From contig VWZW01006244.1 in assembly GCA_013397115.1 (NCBI GenBank), positions 1,362,970 to 1,426,969 of the forward strand: 64,000 nucleotides of DNA, written 5' to 3'. The notes beneath the pieces are model-generated. The model was not told where the DNA came from, made no database searches, and saw nothing but the letters and a program-made list of their open reading frames with translations. Positions 34,422-46,410 of the stretch are shown here, in pieces. Both the position numbers and the translations under genes were made by a program. The DNA comes from Edolisoma coerulescens. Lineage: Eukaryota; Chordata; Aves; Passeriformes; Campephagidae. Numbering within the stretch: the stretch's first letter is position 1; each line of letters opens with the position of its first letter.

Positions 34422-36049
34422 ACACCATTAACATCATTAATATAGCTCAGGTTGTGTAGTGGTTTTGAACATCTCCTTTTAGAGGTTCTAACTGGCCTGC
34501 TGAAGAGACAGAAGCTATGCCTGAACTTTGTTAGTCTAAGCAGAGTGACAGACACAGAGAGATGAAAGAGGGTCAGAAACGAGACACGACTTGGCCAAAC
34601 TCATCCCTTACTCCCTCTGAGAGCTGGGCCTGGGGCCTGGTCATAGGAAGTGCCCTCAACGCTGTGTGAGATGTTGGGGGCACCACAGGTGAGTAGGACA
34701 GAGCCCCAAATCCTCCTACATTTCAGAATTCACATCCCGCCTCTGTGCTGTGGGATGTGGATGGGAGAGCAGCAGAATTTTCCTGTTTCCCAAGGGATTT
34801 GCTTCAAGCTGTCTCCTCTGCTTCTGCCAACGGCCAGCCCTGCAGTGGGAACCAAAGCTGGAGGTGATGGTGAAGGTGTGAGTCCCTCACGTGCTGGTGG
34901 CTCCAGGGTGTAACTGCTGCCAAACACAAAATGGGACATTTCCCTCAGGATCTGGGATATCCAGGTGGTGGGAAGTTGCTTGGAAAAGAGGAGGAGCAAT
35001 TCAACCTTCTCCATCCTCTCCTAGGTCATGTCTGCTCCTGCTCCCAAGAGTTATTGTTGGTACAGGGAGTGAATTAGACTTTTTGGCTGCAGCTCCATGA
35101 ATTAATTAAATGTAGCCCTCGTGCTGGTGCCACCCGGCCTAAACCAGCCCACCTCCAACCTGTGAAATATCCTGGCCTTCCAGAACAAGATGGCTCCATC
35201 CAAAATGTCTCCTGGGAATGACGCTTGGACCGTGCCAGCTCCTGAGCCATGCCAAGAAATTATTTGGGAGCGTGCTTTTACCTGAGCCAGGAGCACACCA
35301 GGGGTTTTCTAATATTTTAACAATATATTTGAGTGAGTTCCAGTGCCCAGGAATGTTCCTTGCCACTCTTTAAATGGGCTAAAATAGGTGCAGAAATTTA
35401 AGTGCTCTGCAAATAACCCTCACAAGCCAAGCCTGAAGTGTTTTGGGTTGGTTCTTTGATTGTGCTGGTGGAAAAAACCGCATTTCTGGAAGGCTGACCT
35501 TCCTTGTTGGACTTTAAGAATTTAAAGAATTAATTGAAGGAATTAAAGCAAGAAACAAGTCCATGGAGCTGCTCCAGCACATCAGCCTCCAGCTACCCCT
35601 GAAATAACGGTGAGTAAATATAATTAGACCTTACAAAACTCATAAATTTTTGCATAAAACATGGCCAGACCTTGAAAAAAAAGGTTATATCAAATGACAA
35701 AGTGGGGGTGATCCATTTGTGGGGTTATCAGTGTTTGTAGCCCCCTGAAACCCTTCCATTGCTTCATTCCACATTCTCAAGGACCGAACAGCCACAGCTT
35801 CCTTTAATTATTTAAATGAAGTTCCTATATAAGGAATGCAGGAGGTGCAGCCTCCATCTGGGGTTGATGGGGAGGGAACCAGTGGAAATCAGAGGGAAAT
35901 GGTGCCTTTCATCCTCCTCTTCCTCCACTCCTCATGCCTTGGGTTGTTGATGTGTCTGGCCTCGCACTCATTTATTTCTTTCTTGTTTGTATTCCCTGAA
36001 ATTGGTGAAAAAATGTGTGGCTGTGGCACTTGGGGTGTGGTTAAATGGT

Positions 36050-36125
36050 GGATATAGTGGTGCTGGGTTAACAGCTGGATTTGATGATCTTAAAGGTCTT
36101 TTCCAGCCTTGATGATTCCATGATT
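36050..36125 (+). mobile_element. CR1 LINE 3' tail fragment
   Basis: Sense-orientation CR1 end: 'gctggatttgatgatcttaa', 'aggtcttttccagccttgat' and 'gattccatgatt'. Confidence 0.82.
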
Positions 36126-36275
36126 TACATTCCCATATCCTATAAAGTTAAAGGCTGGCAGCATTCCCTGTAGAATTCCAAGCTCAGGGACTGATAAAAA
36201 ATCTTCTTGAGTCAACAGACAGACCCTGATGGGCTCTGATCAGAGTGTGAAATCCCTCATCCACACAACTAATAT

Positions 36276-36330
36276 TAGAATGTCAATTATAAATACTAGA
36301 ATATCAATTATAAATTTTAGAATTCAAGTC
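36276..36330. repeat. 21-bp tandem repeat, about 2.5 copies
   Basis: Copies starting at 36276 and 36297 share 'tagaat.tcaattataaat', with a partial third at 36318. Short and AT-rich. Confidence 0.8.
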
Positions 36331-36537
36331 CAGAGCCTGCTTTTCAATCCATTTCCCACCTCTCCTTCGATGATGAACTCCCCAGAATGGCATTTCTGTC
36401 CTGGCTTCTCTTTCATTCCTGGCCTTCTCAGCTTCCCGGAGCAGTGTTAATTTGCAAGGTGCTAATTACAAGGGCACTCAGCCTAAATTAACACTCATTT
36501 CTGCCTCTCACTTGCACGGAAGAATCTCTCAAAGGAT

Positions 36538-36652
36538 TAGGACAGGTTGGATGGGGCTTGGAGCAACCTGGTCTGGTGGGAAGTGTTCCTGCCTATGGGA
36601 CAGGGATGATCTTTATGGTCCCTTCCAACCCAAACCACTCTGGGATTCTACT
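36538..36652 (+). mobile_element. CR1 LINE 3' fragment
   Basis: Sense-orientation CR1 end: 'aggttggatggggcttggag', 'caacctggtctggtgggaag', 'gatgatctttatggtccctt' and 'ccaacccaaaccactctggg'. Confidence 0.9.
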
Positions 36653-38560
36653 TTTCAAAGCTTTTCAGGCTCTCCCTGAGTGATGTCCCGGGAGAACTGG
36701 GCAGCCTTTTGGGAATAAAATGAAAATAAAATGATTGGGCACTGTGTTGACTAAAGGGACCTCCAGCCTTAAGAAGTCCCCCAAAATCTGCTGGGAAATT
36801 CTACCAGTTAACCCTGCTTGGTGATCCCAACAGGAGGCTCTGAGGGTCTGAAATTTCACTTATTTTTGTAAGAATTAAGGAGGAAAAAATGGGGTTGGTT
36901 ACTTCTAACAAGGTAGCACTAAAATTGTCATGGACAGAGCTTTAAAAAAAGGCATAAAGCAGATATTTGAGACACTTTGCCTGATTTGGTGTCTTGGTTA
37001 TGACTGGCCAAATGTCCCAAACATCAAGACTGGTCTGGTATCATGTTTTCCATTTCTCCCTCTCTTGTTCCTCTATTTCTTGTCTCCTGAGGCAAGGAAA
37101 CTTCAACAAACCAAAGTTTCCCCCTCCTCAGGTGGGAACGACCTCACCTGTGCCTGTTTTCCTTTTTAATTCCTTCTGACAATGACTGGGACATGAACCC
37201 AGCTCAGAAACCTCAAGGCCACAGTGAGGAGGGGGTTTGTTTGTAACTGAGTTTTGTTTCTGGATTGCATTTGCCGTTAACTTTGAATTTTCCCTCTTAA
37301 AAACCCTACTTCTATCAGCTGCCTTTTTGAAAAAAAAAAAAAGCCACAAAGAAGCCATTCCTAACTTTTTTCTTTTTGATGCTCTGGGCTGATGGGGGCC
37401 TTGCTCAAACTGTGTTTGGTTGAGTCTTCTTTGGTTTATTGTGGCAGTAAATTCGATTTTGGGATCTGCAGTGGGAGGGCTTTGCTGGGGAGAAGCTGAG
37501 CTGAAAGTTTCCACTTTCAGTCATGGTTTGAGGCTGCAGAGATGGGAGGAGCAGGCACAGGTGAATTTTTCTGAACCTTCAGTATGGTATGGTGACAGAA
37601 AATGAGCTGGAGTAGGTTAAAAGAGCATGAAACAGCAAAAACAGGACCCTGGTGAGAGTGACTGCAGGGGATTGGATCGTGTTTTGGATGGTTCTTTTTT
37701 ATCTGTGCAAAAAGCAATTTTTTTTTTGTTGAAAAACTGAAAAAAAGAATTGGAAAATGCAGCTCTGGTGCCTCAAAAATGAGAGTTCAATTATTTCCAT
37801 TCCCACTTTCCCCAATGGATTGGCCTCCTGGGCACACCAGATTATCCTGATGCATGAAATGTCCTTTCCATGGGAGATGAATTGGCCAGGAAGTTTGGGC
37901 TGTGTCTCAGAGCAGTGACAGGAGATATTTGAGTTGTAATGCTCATCAAAAAAAAATGAAAATAGTATTTTCAGTGCATGGAAGTGCAAAGGAAAGGATA
38001 ACAGGGAGGAAATTTGATGAAAATAGCAATATTTTTCATGAAAATCAGAACATACTTAATAACAAAAGGTAACTCCACTGCAAGAATTTATGGGAATTTT
38101 TAGATTTTCTGCAGATAAGAGGATCCTCAGAGATCATCAGGATGATACTGAAGCTTCCTGATCCCATTTCTTGGCTCGTGTTGCCAAGATCATCCCAAGG
38201 TGAAGCTCACACCAACCACCTCAATTCTACCTGAAAATCACTTCACGTCTGAGATGTGCTGCAGCACTCTCAGAAGGGAAAGGTTGTTTATGTAAATCCA
38301 TATTTCATTTTTATTTTTGGATTCTGTGTTGTGGATTTCTGAGAAATCCAGAGCCAGTTCTAGCAGGCTAAACACACTTAAAATGCAAAACAAGCAGCTG
38401 TGTGGGAGGCCTGATAATTTAAGTATTCAGGAGTTACAGAACTGAAAATATGGTCCATCATTTAATTAATATTAATTTTAAATGAGTTTGTTTTTTTTTT
38501 AAATTCTTGTTATTTTCTATAAAAATGATCATTCTGGAAAATTCTTGCTTTACACAGGGC

Positions 38561-38586
38561 TTTTAATGCACTATTTTAATGCACTA
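38561..38586. repeat. 13-bp direct duplication
   Basis: Two perfect adjacent copies of TTTTAATGCACTA. Confidence 0.9.
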
Positions 38587-39786
38587 TCTGTTTGGAACAT
38601 TTGATGTAGGAATCACAATTGGAAGGAATGTGATACAGTTATTCCTGATCATTTTGAGGAAAGAAAAGCATAAAATGGGAGTAGGATCAAAATGAAACCT
38701 TTCCACTAAATTCCAATTCTCCCTCCCCAATTCTCTGTCCAGCCTGGCTCCCACATGACCTGTCGCTCAAATGGAATGGGAATTATTATGACAACTGCCA
38801 AATACCCTTTGGAATTAATGAGCAATTCCTGACTTCCCCATAGTTATTTCCAAGGATTTTGTTTTATTCTGGAGTTGGGAGAGAAATTGTGGCTCTGACA
38901 CTTCCTTCTTTTAGGCTGGGAATTCTCTCCATGCTCTCTCCCCTGCCCCAGGGAAGAGCCAACTGCACATTCCATGTTCCATCCTCGGTGCTGCTCTTCA
39001 CATGGGCACCTCTCCCTTCCCACAGGGATGTGCCCGAGAGGGTGGAGGACATGGAGCAGCAGGAAACATCCCTGGAGATCCCAGTGGGTGGGGATTGGGT
39101 TGGGACATCTGCTCTGCTGGTCTCCATATGGCCTTGGCTTAGGACATACTGGGGTGATTTATGGAATAAATGGGATTCCATGGGATGCAGGGTTTTTGGA
39201 AGTGTTGCCATGGCCTTGCCTCCCTTCCCCACACTTCCTGATTCCATATTGTCTCTACAGCTTCATCAGTGCTTCCAAACCTGGAATTAGCCCCTATAGC
39301 TCCCATAACTCCCTATGAAGCCTTCACTTCCCACACCCTCATGTTTTCACACCAGTGACCTCAGCTCCTGGCGTGTGGAAGCCAGGGGAAGATCGCAAAT
39401 GGATGCACCCAGCATTCCCAAGCCATTTCCAGCAACCATAAATAACAGTGCTTGGAATCAGCCTGATGATAGAAGTCAAAGCATTGCATGTCTGGGGCTG
39501 TGGCATCTTAATCAGCCATGAGCCAGGCCCAGGAATTTTTGCCAGCCCATGATTTTTGATTAATTCCAATATTTAGAAATTAGATACTTAATATTTAGGA
39601 AAGAGTTGGGACTTTTTCATGATTCCTTTTTTTTTTTTTCCTTTTGTTATTTTCTCAGGAATATATTCTGTTATACATTTAAAAATATCAAATTTCTAGT
39701 ACGCAAAAAAAAAAAAAAGCTGTACTTAATTCCTGCTTTTAGGGAATGATTTGCATTTCTGCAACTACCTGGATTTTCTTTGCAAT

Positions 39787-39856
39787 CTTCTTCCTTTCTT
39801 CTCGGTTTCTTTCTCTCCCTTTCTCTTTTTTATTCTCTTTCTCTTTCCTTCTCTCA
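39787..39856. repeat. Polypyrimidine tract
   Basis: About 70 bases of nearly pure C and T with irregular CTT and TCT repetition. Such tracts can be unstable or form triplexes; here nothing beyond composition is visible. Confidence 0.8.
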
Positions 39857-40327
39857 GTTGGTAACAGCAAAAACCAGATGATGTTGCTGCTGCTGTTCTG
39901 ATTGTTGTGTCTGGAGAAATTTTTGTTAAGACCTGGTCTGAGCTGTATTTTGGACCAGGAACTGACCTGATCCTGGGGATATTTTAATCAGGATTTGTTT
40001 TTTTTAGTCATTCAAAGGGTTTTGAAGGGTCCTGCACTGACACAGTGTTATCTCATGGTGTCTATATCTGTATCTTATCTTTTTACAGCCCCTTATCATT
40101 AGGGTCATGTCAAATACACTGATAAAGCTGAAGTTATCTGCACCGGCATGAGGCAGAGGTGCAACCTCCACTCCTTCATCTGGGAAGCAAAGTAGGACAG
40201 GGGAGACACTTCAGGTTATCTCAGAGGATACGAGATGCCCAGTTTGGGCAGCTGAGTTCAGTCTTGGACATCCTTAAGGCAAATCTAGGAGATTTCGTTG
40301 CTCCAATCCCACTTGGAGAAGACTTTC

Positions 40328-40470
40328 CAGAATCACAGATTATCCTGATCTGGAAGGGACCCATCAGGACCATCAAGTCCAGCTCCTGGCCCTGCACAGG
40401 CCATCCCCAAGAGTCACGCCCTGTGCCCAAGAGTGTTGTCCAAACTCTTCTTGATGGTCCTTCAGGTCAA
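40328..40470 (-). mobile_element. CR1 LINE 3' fragment
   Basis: Reverse-orientation CR1: 'cagaatcacagattatcctg', 'atctggaagggacccatcag', 'gtccagctcctggccctgca' and 'ccctgtgcccaagagtgttg'. Confidence 0.9.
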
Positions 40471-40987
40471 GAACAGTTCAGTCCCAAGGAAAATGTTGGG
40501 AACACAGCTGCAGGCTCCCTCTTCTTTTCTTCCCAAGTTCCTTTCTCCCAGCTGTGACTTCTCCACCATGCTCACCATGGGCAAAGGACTGAATTTACTT
40601 CCCTGGGCAGTGAAGGGCTGCTCCCGCCCCACAAGAGGACACACATCAGTGCCACCCAGAACAAGGGACACTCAGCAAAATGGCAATAGCAGAAACAATC
40701 CCTGTCCTCTTGGAGCCCAACCCGATCCACAGCAACAGCCCAAATGTCCTTTTTGCCACCAGGTGGAGCTGGGAGAGAATTCCTTGGAAGGGGCCAGCTG
40801 ACAGCACCCCGGGATGAATGCACAACCGAAAAGAGAAATTCTTGTTTGCTCATCTGGTTGTTTCCACTGCTTCTCCCAGAAAATTCTTGTCTTTCTCACA
40901 GGGAAATTTCCTTACGAAAAACAAAGAAGGGGAAATTGCAGATTGTTTATTTTGCAATGAATGAACTCCTGCATAGCTGGTTGGAAT

Positions 40988-41045
40988 TCTATGACCTTTA
41001 GGATCTCTAAACCCAAAGCACTGTGGGATTCTGGGATTCTCTGGG
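40988..41045 (+). mobile_element. CR1 LINE 3' tail fragment
   Basis: Sense-orientation CR1 tail: 'tatgacctttaggatctcta' and 'cactgtgggattctgggatt'. Short and diverged. Confidence 0.55.
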
Positions 41046-41509
41046 TGACTGTTGTCTGGGAGGAACAGTGGATGCAACGCTGTCATCGTTTACCTCGTGT
41101 GTGACTGCTCGGTCGGTGTTTGCTCCTGCCTGTGGTCAGCTCACAGCTCAGGACTGTCCAGCCTTGCTGGGAACAAGGCTGGCTTCAAGCTGTTCCCGTG
41201 GAACTTCTGTCCCCATCCCTTGGTGACTGCTCAGGGAGTGGCAGCAGCATTTCTGAGCATCCTGCTGGTTCAGCCCTGGACCAGTGGGTGTGGAAATGCT
41301 CTGCCCTTGCTCTTCTCCCATCCACATGAGGTTCTCAACCCCAGGAGACACTGAGGCAGCTTTTCCCACCAAACAGCTCATAGGAGCCACTTCTGTAGAC
41401 AGGTGGGGTTGGTCTTTTCTCCCAGGGAACAAGGAAAAACCTCCCCACCACCAGCTCAAATGTCCCTCACTGGGCAGAGCAGAGAAATATTTTCCCAGAG
41501 TGTTCACAA

Positions 41510-41705
41510 GATCATAGAAACCCAGAATGGTTTGGGTTGAAGGGACCTTTACACTCATCTCATTCCACTCCTGCCATGGGCAGGGACACCTTCCCTTGCT
41601 GCAAGCCCATCCAGCCTGGCCTTGAACACTTCCAGGGACATCCACAACTTCCCCGAGCAACCACCACCCTCACAGTAAAGGATTTCTCTCTCTCAGTTTT
41701 ACTTA
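41510..41705 (-). mobile_element. CR1 LINE 3' fragment
   Basis: Reverse-orientation CR1: 'atcatagaaacccagaatgg', 'gccatgggcagggacacctt', 'gccttgaacacttccaggga' and 'accaccctcacagtaaagga'. Confidence 0.92.
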
Positions 41706-42119
41706 CACCCAACTAGGGTGTTTCTAGCCTCTCTTTTTTTGTTTCCCCCAGCTGCGCCATTCCTTCCTCAAGCTGGTTTATGTCTTTTCCATACACTCGG
41801 CATCTTTCACAGGGCTGCTGGAAAGGCTTTGCAAGCTCCCATGGAGGTACCCTAGGTCATAAAATTCATGTTACTGAATGCTGTGCAAACAAGTGAGGTC
41901 ACCCTGTTTAGTAAATCTGTTTTTCCCCCGACTGAGGATAAAACCTTGTTCTCTCAGAATGCTGGAAAGTCTTAACACCTTCTTTTTTTTTCCTCTCTTT
42001 TTTTGCTTCTTTTACTCATTTTCAATTCCCTCCGTCGGTTCCCCTTGTGAGTATCCCACCTATTTATCCAGTGCTGTTATTGTTGTTGGATAACTGGAAA
42101 AGATCTGCCTTTGGTGAGC

Positions 42120-42330
42120 AGTCTCCCAGCCCACAATGCTGCCTTTTTCTCAGCAAAGACGCTGAGGATCACTAATACCAGCTTTATTTTCCTTGGCACT
42201 TCCTAGAGCTGGAGCCACCCAGCCTTTCCTTGCCGAGTGCTTCTTAATCAATATTAAAGGGCTGACAGTGCAGGCAGCTTCCCTCTGCAAATAATTATTA
42301 ATCAATGGTGTGGGGCTTTAGTGGGGAAGG
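42120..42330. promoter_or_regulatory. Candidate conserved noncoding element, downstream flank
   Basis: Repeat-free stretch with 'cttcttaatcaatattaaag', 'gggctgacagtgcaggcagc' and 'caaataattattaatcaatg', giving several TAAT-type cores close to a homogeneous unique sequence. About 12 kb downstream of the WNT9A 3' UTR, a position where long-range enhancers of Wnt genes are plausible. Inferred from texture. Confidence 0.35.
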
Positions 42331-42429
42331 GAGTTCAAGAAGCCTTTAGGAGGGGAGGGTGCCTGAACTGGGTTTTGGCCGAGGGGATGGGTGTTTATGT
42401 CAGGCATTGGTGTTTAGATTAGGTAGAAA

Positions 42430-42622
42430 AAAAAGGACATTTTTTACAATGAGGGTGGTAAAACACTGGCAGAGAGGTGGTAGATGCCCCATCCCTGGAA
42501 ACATTTAAGGACAAGTTGAACAGAGCTCAATTTAGTTGAAGATGTCCCTGCTCATGTCAGAGAGTTTGGAGCAAATGACCTTTAAAGGTCCCTTCCAACC
42601 CAAACCATTCTGTGATTCAAGA
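42430..42622 (+). mobile_element. CR1 LINE 3' fragment
   Basis: Sense-orientation CR1: 'acaatgagggtggtaaaaca', 'ctggcagagaggtggtagat', 'gccccatccctggaaacatt' and 'ccttccaacccaaaccattc'. Confidence 0.92.
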
Positions 42623-45554
42623 ATCCACCTCAAGCCCAGACTTACATTTGAAATTCTGGAGTAGCTCAAGTTGTATATTGACATTTCTTTAATTTAAGGA
42701 ACATTTAGGTTCTTAACTGAATCAATATATTTTGAAAACAAAGGGTAAGAATTTAAATTCTGAGCAAATAAAGAATTGGCTCTATGTAAACACTTTGAAT
42801 TTAGTCATTGGTCCTGCACTGCTCCTGAATACACGGATTAAAATATTTAAATTCCTTCAATTTAAAAGGATTCAATTCCAATATAATAATTTTCTGTGAA
42901 ATACATCTTCTGGGAAAGCAATAGTTGGGCAGTTGAAATTCTTGGAGAGCAGAAACAAAACCCACCCGTTGTGACCTTGATATTGCAAAGCCCTGCCTGG
43001 GAGCCAATGGGAAATTTTCTGCAGGAATGTTTTCCTGTTGGAAAAAGCCAATTTGATAAAACTGATATGGTTTGTAAACAGCAATTCTGACAAGCTTTCT
43101 TGTCAGAAAAAAAAGAAAAAGAAAAGTTTTGGTTTTCAGTTTCAGGAAGTGTTTTTATTCCTATCTTTTTCTTTAGATGCTGCAGCATATTGTTTATATA
43201 AAACCAATAAACCTCGACTCAGTCCCAGATTTTGTCTTTATTGACATTTATATCAACTGCAAGTGTCCTTTTCCCTCAGAGCCCTGTTTAGTAGGAAATC
43301 TTGAAAATATTTTGCTTTCCTTTGCATCCAGACTGGAAAGATATTTGAAAGCATGGGATTTACCACAGAATGGAAAGTTGGATTCCACTCCAGCTCTGGC
43401 GCTCACAGGTAACGGGCGCTTTACAGTGCCTTTTAAAAAGTATACAGGACCAGACTGTGGAAAAGCCTTTCCAGGAACGTGGTAGAACCCCCTGTTGCTT
43501 GAGGAATGTTAAAGCTGATTTGACAAAGCCCTGGAGAATATGTTCTTGAGGGCAATTTGGGATTGGCAGGCAAGTGGACGGGTTGCCTTAAGACATTCTT
43601 TATGCTTCCATGAAGGGAGGACAAAATGTTTATTTTGGTTTCAGAGTTTAATAGGTTTGGAGATATTTCAAGCTACTGGAGGCTTCAAAATTATTCAGCC
43701 CAGAGACTTCTCCATAGTTTTTTTTTGGTTTTTTTTTTCAGGACTAAGAGCAATCTGGGCAGTAACAAAACTCCAGCTATTGACACAAAACCTCTCTCGT
43801 GTCACAGCTGGGGTCAAAAAGCACTTTTCCACCTGAAGAATGAGATTTTAGAGGTCAAAGTTTTCTCCCTCTGTCACAGCACTATTAAATTTCCTGGAAC
43901 CTTCAGTCAAATTGACTTGGGAAAAGTTCAACCTGTGAGAAATAAAATTCCTGAAATGAATATTAATTCCTCAAATGAACATTAATAGTTGTTTTCTGCA
44001 GCAGGGCGAATGTCTCATGGCCTCCTCGTCTCCGTTTCCGTTGGCTGTTGACATTTCCGTGAGGCTTTGCAAGGCACCGTGTTTTCTCCAGAACGTGGAG
44101 ACTTTCTTGCCTTTCAGTTTTCCAACTGCACATCAGGGAGCCAAAGCCCTTGGAAATGTCAACTCCAAGGGGAAACAGGTGATGTGAACTCGCCATGAGT
44201 AAGGCTGGAGGGTGGCTGCAGGAATATGACATTCCAAGAGTTTTACATAAAAATGCCGATCTGCTGGAGCATGAAATGACCCTGCTGGTCTTTTTTTTTT
44301 TTCCTTTTTCCCTTCTTTTCCTGCCTCTTTTAATTGTGTGTGTCCTTTTCACTGCTCCGTGGGTTGTGTGTTTTGGATGAGGAGGAACCTCCTGCTCTCT
44401 CGTGTGACAGGATCCAAGGACGGGCCCACCATGAGTAGATAAAACCTCGGGAAAACTCCGAATCCAAGTGTGAGTCACCAGAAGAGTTGATTTGAAAGGA
44501 CAGCTGTACTAACATTGACTAAGATGCCTATTAAAAATATTGGCAGCCACGGAGGGATCACTCAGTATTTGATCATCCATTTTGGAAATTAGTAAAACAA
44601 TCCGCAGAGATTCTGAATAATATTTTCATGTCAAGATAAGAACTTTTAATTTGTGGGCGTTTTTTAGCATTTTACGATTTCCTCCCGATTTGACTCAGGA
44701 AATCATAGAAACACAAAATACTCCTACTTTGGTGGAACTGATATTTGAAACAAAAACAGAAGCCTAGGCTACGTTTGGTGAACCTAATTATGATTTTCCC
44801 CCATGATCCATTATTCTCTTTATTAGCCTGTGACAAACTGCCTGAGGTTTCTGGGAAATGAGCAATTAATTCCATGTCCTCGGGGGCTCAGTTTGTGTGT
44901 GGTTTAGTGCCTGGGTAGTGCACGAGGTTTTGGGGGCAGTTGGAGCCTTTCTGGGAAAATCCTCAGCGATGAAGATCCCTTTCCCATGGGACCAGATGGA
45001 CATTGCAAGGTCTGCTGCATCCCGTAAAGCCCCATGTTCAGGCATGGGTTTGGGACCACATCACAAGGTTGGTCCCTGCACGTGGCAGTCGTGACACTCC
45101 ATGTATTTTATCCATCAGGAATGCCTTGCTAAGCCCAGGAATGTGTCCATTCATTCAGAGCATCTCTGCCGCCAAGGTGAGGGGAAATGTTGATCCTCAA
45201 ATCCTTGGAAATAAGGAGCTGGTTGTTCTTCTGTGTGAATTCCACAGTGGGATAAGCCTGGTTCATCCCAAAGTCAGGTAGAAATGCAGGGAGAGGGTTA
45301 GGATGACTTTGGTGAGGAAGGACCCACAGCCAGATTCCTGGGACCAAGGTGAACTTCCAGAAGGGATTTTCCTTGAGTTTCCTTCCAGGGAAACCCAACC
45401 TTCAACCTCGGTCAGTCAATCCTTCCTACTTTCCCCCTTGGCCCCTTATCCCTTGCCAGAGTGGGATGCAGCAGTGTAGGGGCTTTGCTGTTTGCTCTTT
45501 CCAGAGATGTGGGGGAATGACCTGGATTCAGTGTGGAGACCTCTTGGGAACTAG

Positions 45555-45620
45555 GGAATCATGGAATATCCTGAGTTGGAAGGGACCCACAAGGATCATC
45601 GGAGTCCAACTCCTGTAGAT
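45555..45620 (-). mobile_element. CR1 LINE 3' tail fragment
   Basis: Reverse-orientation CR1 end: 'gaatcatggaatatcctgag', 'ttggaagggacccacaagga' and 'cggagtccaactcctg'. Confidence 0.88.
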
Positions 45621-45859
45621 GGAACATTCCTATTTTGGCCTGCATTTCCTCAGCTCTCTGCTGTATTGGGGGTTTGGGGGACATCAGGGTTGCTTTTGCT
45701 GCTTTTTACTTTTTGTTGCAATAGAAATGATAATTTTGAAGAGAACAAAATTAATTTTTTAATATGGAAATCTTTTTTAACTGAAGCTTTAACTAACAAG
45801 ATGAAACTTGTATTTCTTGGGGTTTTGTTTTCAGGTTTTTTTGTGCTTTAATTTTTTAT

Positions 45860-45920
45860 TTGGTTTGCTTTTTGTTTGTTTGTTTGAGGTTTTGTTTTGT
45901 TGTTTGTTTTTGTTGCTCCC
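45860..45920. repeat. (TTTG)n-like tract
   Basis: T-rich sequence with repeated TTTG and GTTTT units. A simple low-complexity tract. Confidence 0.8.
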
Positions 45921-45954
45921 AAAGGAGAGAGGGGCAAAACCCCTTTGCTTTTGT

Positions 45955-46030
45955 TAAGGTTAACAGTTGGACTTTATGATCTCAGAGGTCTTTTCCAACC
46001 CAAGTGATTCTGTGATCCTGTGATTCTACA
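45955..46030 (+). mobile_element. CR1 LINE 3' tail fragment
   Basis: Sense-orientation CR1 end: 'cagttggactttatgatctc', 'agaggtcttttccaacccaa' and the terminal repeat 'tgattctgtgatcctgtgat'. Confidence 0.9.
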
Positions 46031-46385
46031 TTTGTGTGAGTCTGTGTGCAAATGAAAGCAGAAGGTATAAATAACATGAGTAGGAAAACACATTTTCTTT
46101 TTCAAGTGCTGTAAATATGCTACTTTTTTAAGAACTTTCATGCATTTTTCTTACCTCAGGACAAAACAGAGCTCTCTGAGCACTTGTTAAAAAATTGCAG
46201 AGATGTGGAGGCCCGTGGGAGAGCAGCCCAAGAACTGGTACCAAGAAGAGTGATCAAGGATATGCTGAAATTGAAATTGAAATTTAGACCTCTTCTGTCC
46301 AAGATGAGATGTAGCCTCACACAGGGCAGGTGCTGGAGGGAGGGTGATGTTTGGTGGTGCTCATGCCATGACAACAAAGCCTGGG

Positions 46386-46410
46386 CTATCTTATCTTATC
46401 TTATCTTATC
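46386..46410. repeat. (TTATC)5 microsatellite
   Basis: Five pentamer units (the first CTATC) followed by two diverged 25-base copies of 'ttatcttccaataactgtt' up to about 46455. Confidence 0.92.

Larger units (their letters stand above)
32161..38858. other. Intergenic flank, first part
   Basis: No recognisable gene. Contains CR1 fragments at 32690-32898, 32899-32955, 33394-33490, 34275-34395, 36050-36125 and 36538-36652, a (TCA)7 tract, a 21-bp tandem at 36276-36330 and a 13-bp duplication at 38561-38586. The stretch 33600-34080 is repeat-free and compositionally even and might hold a conserved element; nothing else stands out. Confidence 0.7.
38859..46185. other. Intergenic flank, second part
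   Basis: No gene recognised. A 143-codon open frame at 38859-39290 has no recognisable motif or homologue that I know of and is treated as chance. The region includes a polypyrimidine tract (39787-39856), CR1 fragments at 40328-40470, 40988-41045, 41510-41705, 42430-42622, 45555-45620 and 45955-46030, a TTTG-rich tract (45860-45920) and a candidate conserved element at 42120-42330. Confidence 0.7.

Noticed and set aside
38859..39290. 143-codon plus-strand open frame
   Set aside because: No motif or splice context; an opposite-strand frame of similar size overlaps it.
3060..44697. AP-1 type TGAGTCA or TGACTCA sites (for example 3060, 29945, 36208, 44471, 44691)
   Set aside because: The few seen are no more than expected by chance for a 7-base motif in 64 kb, so no enhancer claim is made from them even though c-Jun is reported to act on Wnt9a in joints.
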